A stretch of 64,000 nt of DNA from Nodosilinea sp. P-1105. Lineage in GTDB: Bacteria > Cyanobacteriota > Cyanobacteriia > Phormidesmidales > Phormidesmidaceae. This document shows, one piece after another, positions 61,053 through 64,000 of this stretch. Within the stretch, counting starts at the first letter, position 1. Each line of letters opens with the position of its first letter. The position numbers and the translations under genes were made by a program. The notes beneath the pieces are model-generated. The model was not told the DNA's origin and made no database searches. It was given only the letters and a program-made list of their open reading frames with translations. The stretch covers positions 1 through 64,000 of the forward strand of contig NZ_SMDQ01000030.1 in assembly GCF_012911975.1 (NCBI RefSeq), in the 5' to 3' direction.

Positions 61053-62498
61053 ATGCCCGATTTTTTCGACACTGTTCAAACCGTCCTGCATACACCGCTA
61101 TTTAGATTCGGCAGTGCAGCCTTGACCTTGAACCTAATTGCCGAGTTCCTGTTGGCCTTGCTGATTGCGGTGCTGGTGGCGTTTGGGTTTAAGCGGGTGT
61201 TTGCCAATCAAATTCTCAGTCGGCTGGGGTTTAGGCAGGGCACCCGGGAATCCATTGCCACCATTACCAGCTACGGCTTGGCGGTATTTTTGGGCTTGCT
61301 CCTGTTGCAAATGCTGGGCATCAACCTGGCCTCTATCGCCGTGTTGGCCGGTAGCTTGGGCATTGGCATTGGCTTCGGCTTGCAAGACATTACCCGCAAC
61401 TTCACTAGCGGCATCGCCATGCTGGTGGAACAAAAGCTGAAAGTGGGAGATTTTATCGAATGGGAAGGGCTTTCGGGCTATATCGTCGAAATTTCCCTGC
61501 GGTCCACAGTAATTCGCACCATCACCCAACGTCACATCGTCATTCCCAATAGCAATTTGATCGGCACTCAGGTAATTAACTGGACATATACCGACACCAA
61601 AGGTTGGGTGCCCGTGTACGTCAGCGTGGCCCACGAAAGTGATCCCGTACTGGTGATTGAAGCCCTGCTAGATTCAGCCTACCTGGAGGAAACCGTCTCC
61701 TACGAATACCCGCCCGAGGTGTACTTTACCGGCTTTGGCCAGACCTCCCTAGACTTTGTGCTGTGGATTTGGGTGAATCGGGTGGATCTAAAACACAAAA
61801 CAGAAAGTTCCCTGCGGTTCATCATCGATCAGAGCCTGCGGCAGCATCACATCCGCCTGGCCTCCCCTCGCTATGACCTGTGGCATCGCAACCCTAATGT
61901 GGTGATGCAGGCATCCGTGGCGGACTACGAGCAGCACCAGGCGGTGCAGCAGGCGGTGCCCACCTTCAGCGAAAGCCACCTGAAACCAATGGCTGTACGA
62001 GATCTGCTGCGGCAGATTCCCTATTTTGCCGATTGCAGTACCGTAGAGCTGCGTAAGCTGGTAGAAATTGGCCATCGACGTCGGCTAGAAGCCGGGGAAG
62101 TTCTCTACCGAGAGGGGGACCCGGGGGATGCCTTCTACATTATTTTGTCGGGGACGGTGGGGTATACCCTTAACGGGCAGGACCAGCCGACGATGATGAC
62201 CGCCGGTCAGTTTATCGGCGAATTTTCCCTCATGCTGGGTATTCCCCGCACGGTGACGGTGACGGCCATGGAAGATACCACCGTCTTTGCCATTAGCCCC
62301 CAGGGGTTCAAGCAAATTTTACAGAGCCAGCCCCGGCTATACGACTTGATTGTGCAAGAAATGGGCCGCCACGAAGTGGAGTTAACCCACCAAAAACGGC
62401 GTCTACGGGAACTGGGGCTAATTAACCAGGAGTATGATAAAAACCCCGTCGTCTGGGTGCAAAAGCAATTGGAGAAATTGTTTATGCCGCAGATGTGA
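61053..62498 (+). CDS. MscS mechanosensitive channel with cyclic-nucleotide domain
   Basis: This 481-residue channel has three membrane helices in residues 20-125. The pore-like helix is SIAVLAGSLGIGIGFGLQDITRNFTSGIAMLVEQ, followed by the MscS beta domain (KVGDFIEWEGLSGYIVEISLRSTVIRT...HIVIPNSNLI). From about residue 320 a cNMP-binding domain follows (LLRQIPYFADCSTVELRKL; GEVLYREGDPGDAFYIILSGTV; FIGEFSLMLGIPRTVTVTA). Ligand gating by cAMP or cGMP is plausible, notably since a cyclase lies 5 kb upstream. Such fusions are known in cyanobacteria. A hairpin precedes the ATG. Confidence 0.93.
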   Translation: MPDFFDTVQTVLHTPLFRFGSAALTLNLIAEFLLALLIAVLVAFGFKRVFANQILSRLGFRQGTRESIATITSYGLAVFLGLLLLQMLGINLASIAVLAGSLGIGIGFGLQDITRNFTSGIAMLVEQKLKVGDFIEWEGLSGYIVEISLRSTVIRTITQRHIVIPNSNLIGTQVINWTYTDTKGWVPVYVSVAHESDPVLVIEALLDSAYLEETVSYEYPPEVYFTGFGQTSLDFVLWIWVNRVDLKHKTESSLRFIIDQSLRQHHIRLASPRYDLWHRNPNVVMQASVADYEQHQAVQQAVPTFSESHLKPMAVRDLLRQIPYFADCSTVELRKLVEIGHRRRLEAGEVLYREGDPGDAFYIILSGTVGYTLNGQDQPTMMTAGQFIGEFSLMLGIPRTVTVTAMEDTTVFAISPQGFKQILQSQPRLYDLIVQEMGRHEVELTHQKRRLRELGLINQEYDKNPVVWVQKQLEKLFMPQM

Positions 62499-62522
62499 GG
62501 GGGCGGGTTTTGGGTTGCGGGG

Positions 62523-63899
<1,377 letters not shown>

Positions 63900-63902
63900 G
63901 GG

Positions 63903-63945
63903 GGATGGGGGGATGGGGGGATGGGTGGATGGGTGGATGGGGTGG
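63903..63945. repeat. GGATGGGT/GGATGGGG minisatellite upstream of sdaA
   Basis: Tandem GGATGGGG and GGATGGGT units lie immediately before the sdaA start. On the coding strand they read as a CCCATCCACC-type tract. The same unit occurs near 5000, 10760, 10840 and 33130. Confidence 0.65.
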
Positions 63946-64000
63946 TTTTGGGTTTTGGATTTCGGATTTTGGATTGAAGTCGTAGGGTGCATTAGCGGTC

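Overview
The window is a stretch of a cyanobacterial chromosome. It carries chlP (geranylgeranyl reductase) and chlD (Mg-chelatase D subunit) for chlorophyll synthesis and ggpS for the salt-stress solute glucosylglycerol. It also has pentapeptide-repeat proteins, Uma2-type proteins, a cyanobacterial-type sigma factor, many GCGATCGC (HIP1) octamers and many dispersed intergenic repeats. The DNA is GC-rich by eye. A filamentous or Leptolyngbya/Nodosilinea-like lineage is plausible, but the genus cannot be fixed from this sequence. No rRNA, tRNA, CRISPR array or intact transposase was recognised.

Layout. 0-3 kb: a LysM/Gmad2 protein, a 5'-truncated remnant, a cysteine-containing unknown and repeat-rich DNA. 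3-6.6 kb: aldo/keto reductase, Uma2 protein, superfamily 2 helicase with a zinc ribbon. 6.9-11.9 kb: a glucosylglycerol locus (ggpS, FAD glycerol-3-phosphate dehydrogenase, gpsA) with two micro-ORFs in the ggpS leader. 12-14 kb: chlP with a terminator and a pentapeptide protein. 14.5-17.8 kb: a second aldo/keto reductase, then an ExbB/TolQ-like gene and a lipoprotein gene enclosed by about 130-bp inverted repeats. 17.9-22.9 kb: Uma2, peroxiredoxin-like, mtnD, VOC protein, sigma factor and a secreted TPR protein. 23.1-27.1 kb: PD-(D/E)XK nuclease, TPR protein and AAA+/STAND-like ATPase, the last two overlapping by 4 bp. 27.2-30.1 kb: an Uma2 fragment, mgtE and a cysteine desulfurase. 30.2-35.5 kb: a chaperone-usher pilus operon.

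36.4-44.5 kb is a signalling block: a GAF hybrid kinase that may bind bilin, a NarL regulator with its PAS/GAF kinase, and a CBS-GAF-GGDEF cyclase. Two of these genes share an upstream sequence element. 44.7-51.3 kb holds MTHFR, trpS, two glycosyltransferases, deoC, a gamma-glutamylcyclotransferase-like protein and an internally duplicated unknown. 51.7-57.9 kb holds chlD, a class III nucleotidyl cyclase with three novel helical repeats, a pentapeptide protein and a DUF389 membrane protein, mostly with very short gaps. 58.4-64 kb holds a subtilase variant, a class 3 lipase, an MscS channel with a cyclic-nucleotide domain and sdaA.

The best candidates for an undescribed system are the nuclease-TPR-ATPase cluster (possible defence module), the inverted-repeat-bracketed exbB-lipoprotein cassette, and the cyclase with triplicated C-terminal repeats. 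Intergenic DNA is unusually structured: heptamer arrays folded as inverted halves, at least three dispersed repeat families, and C-rich tracts directly upstream of several start codons.
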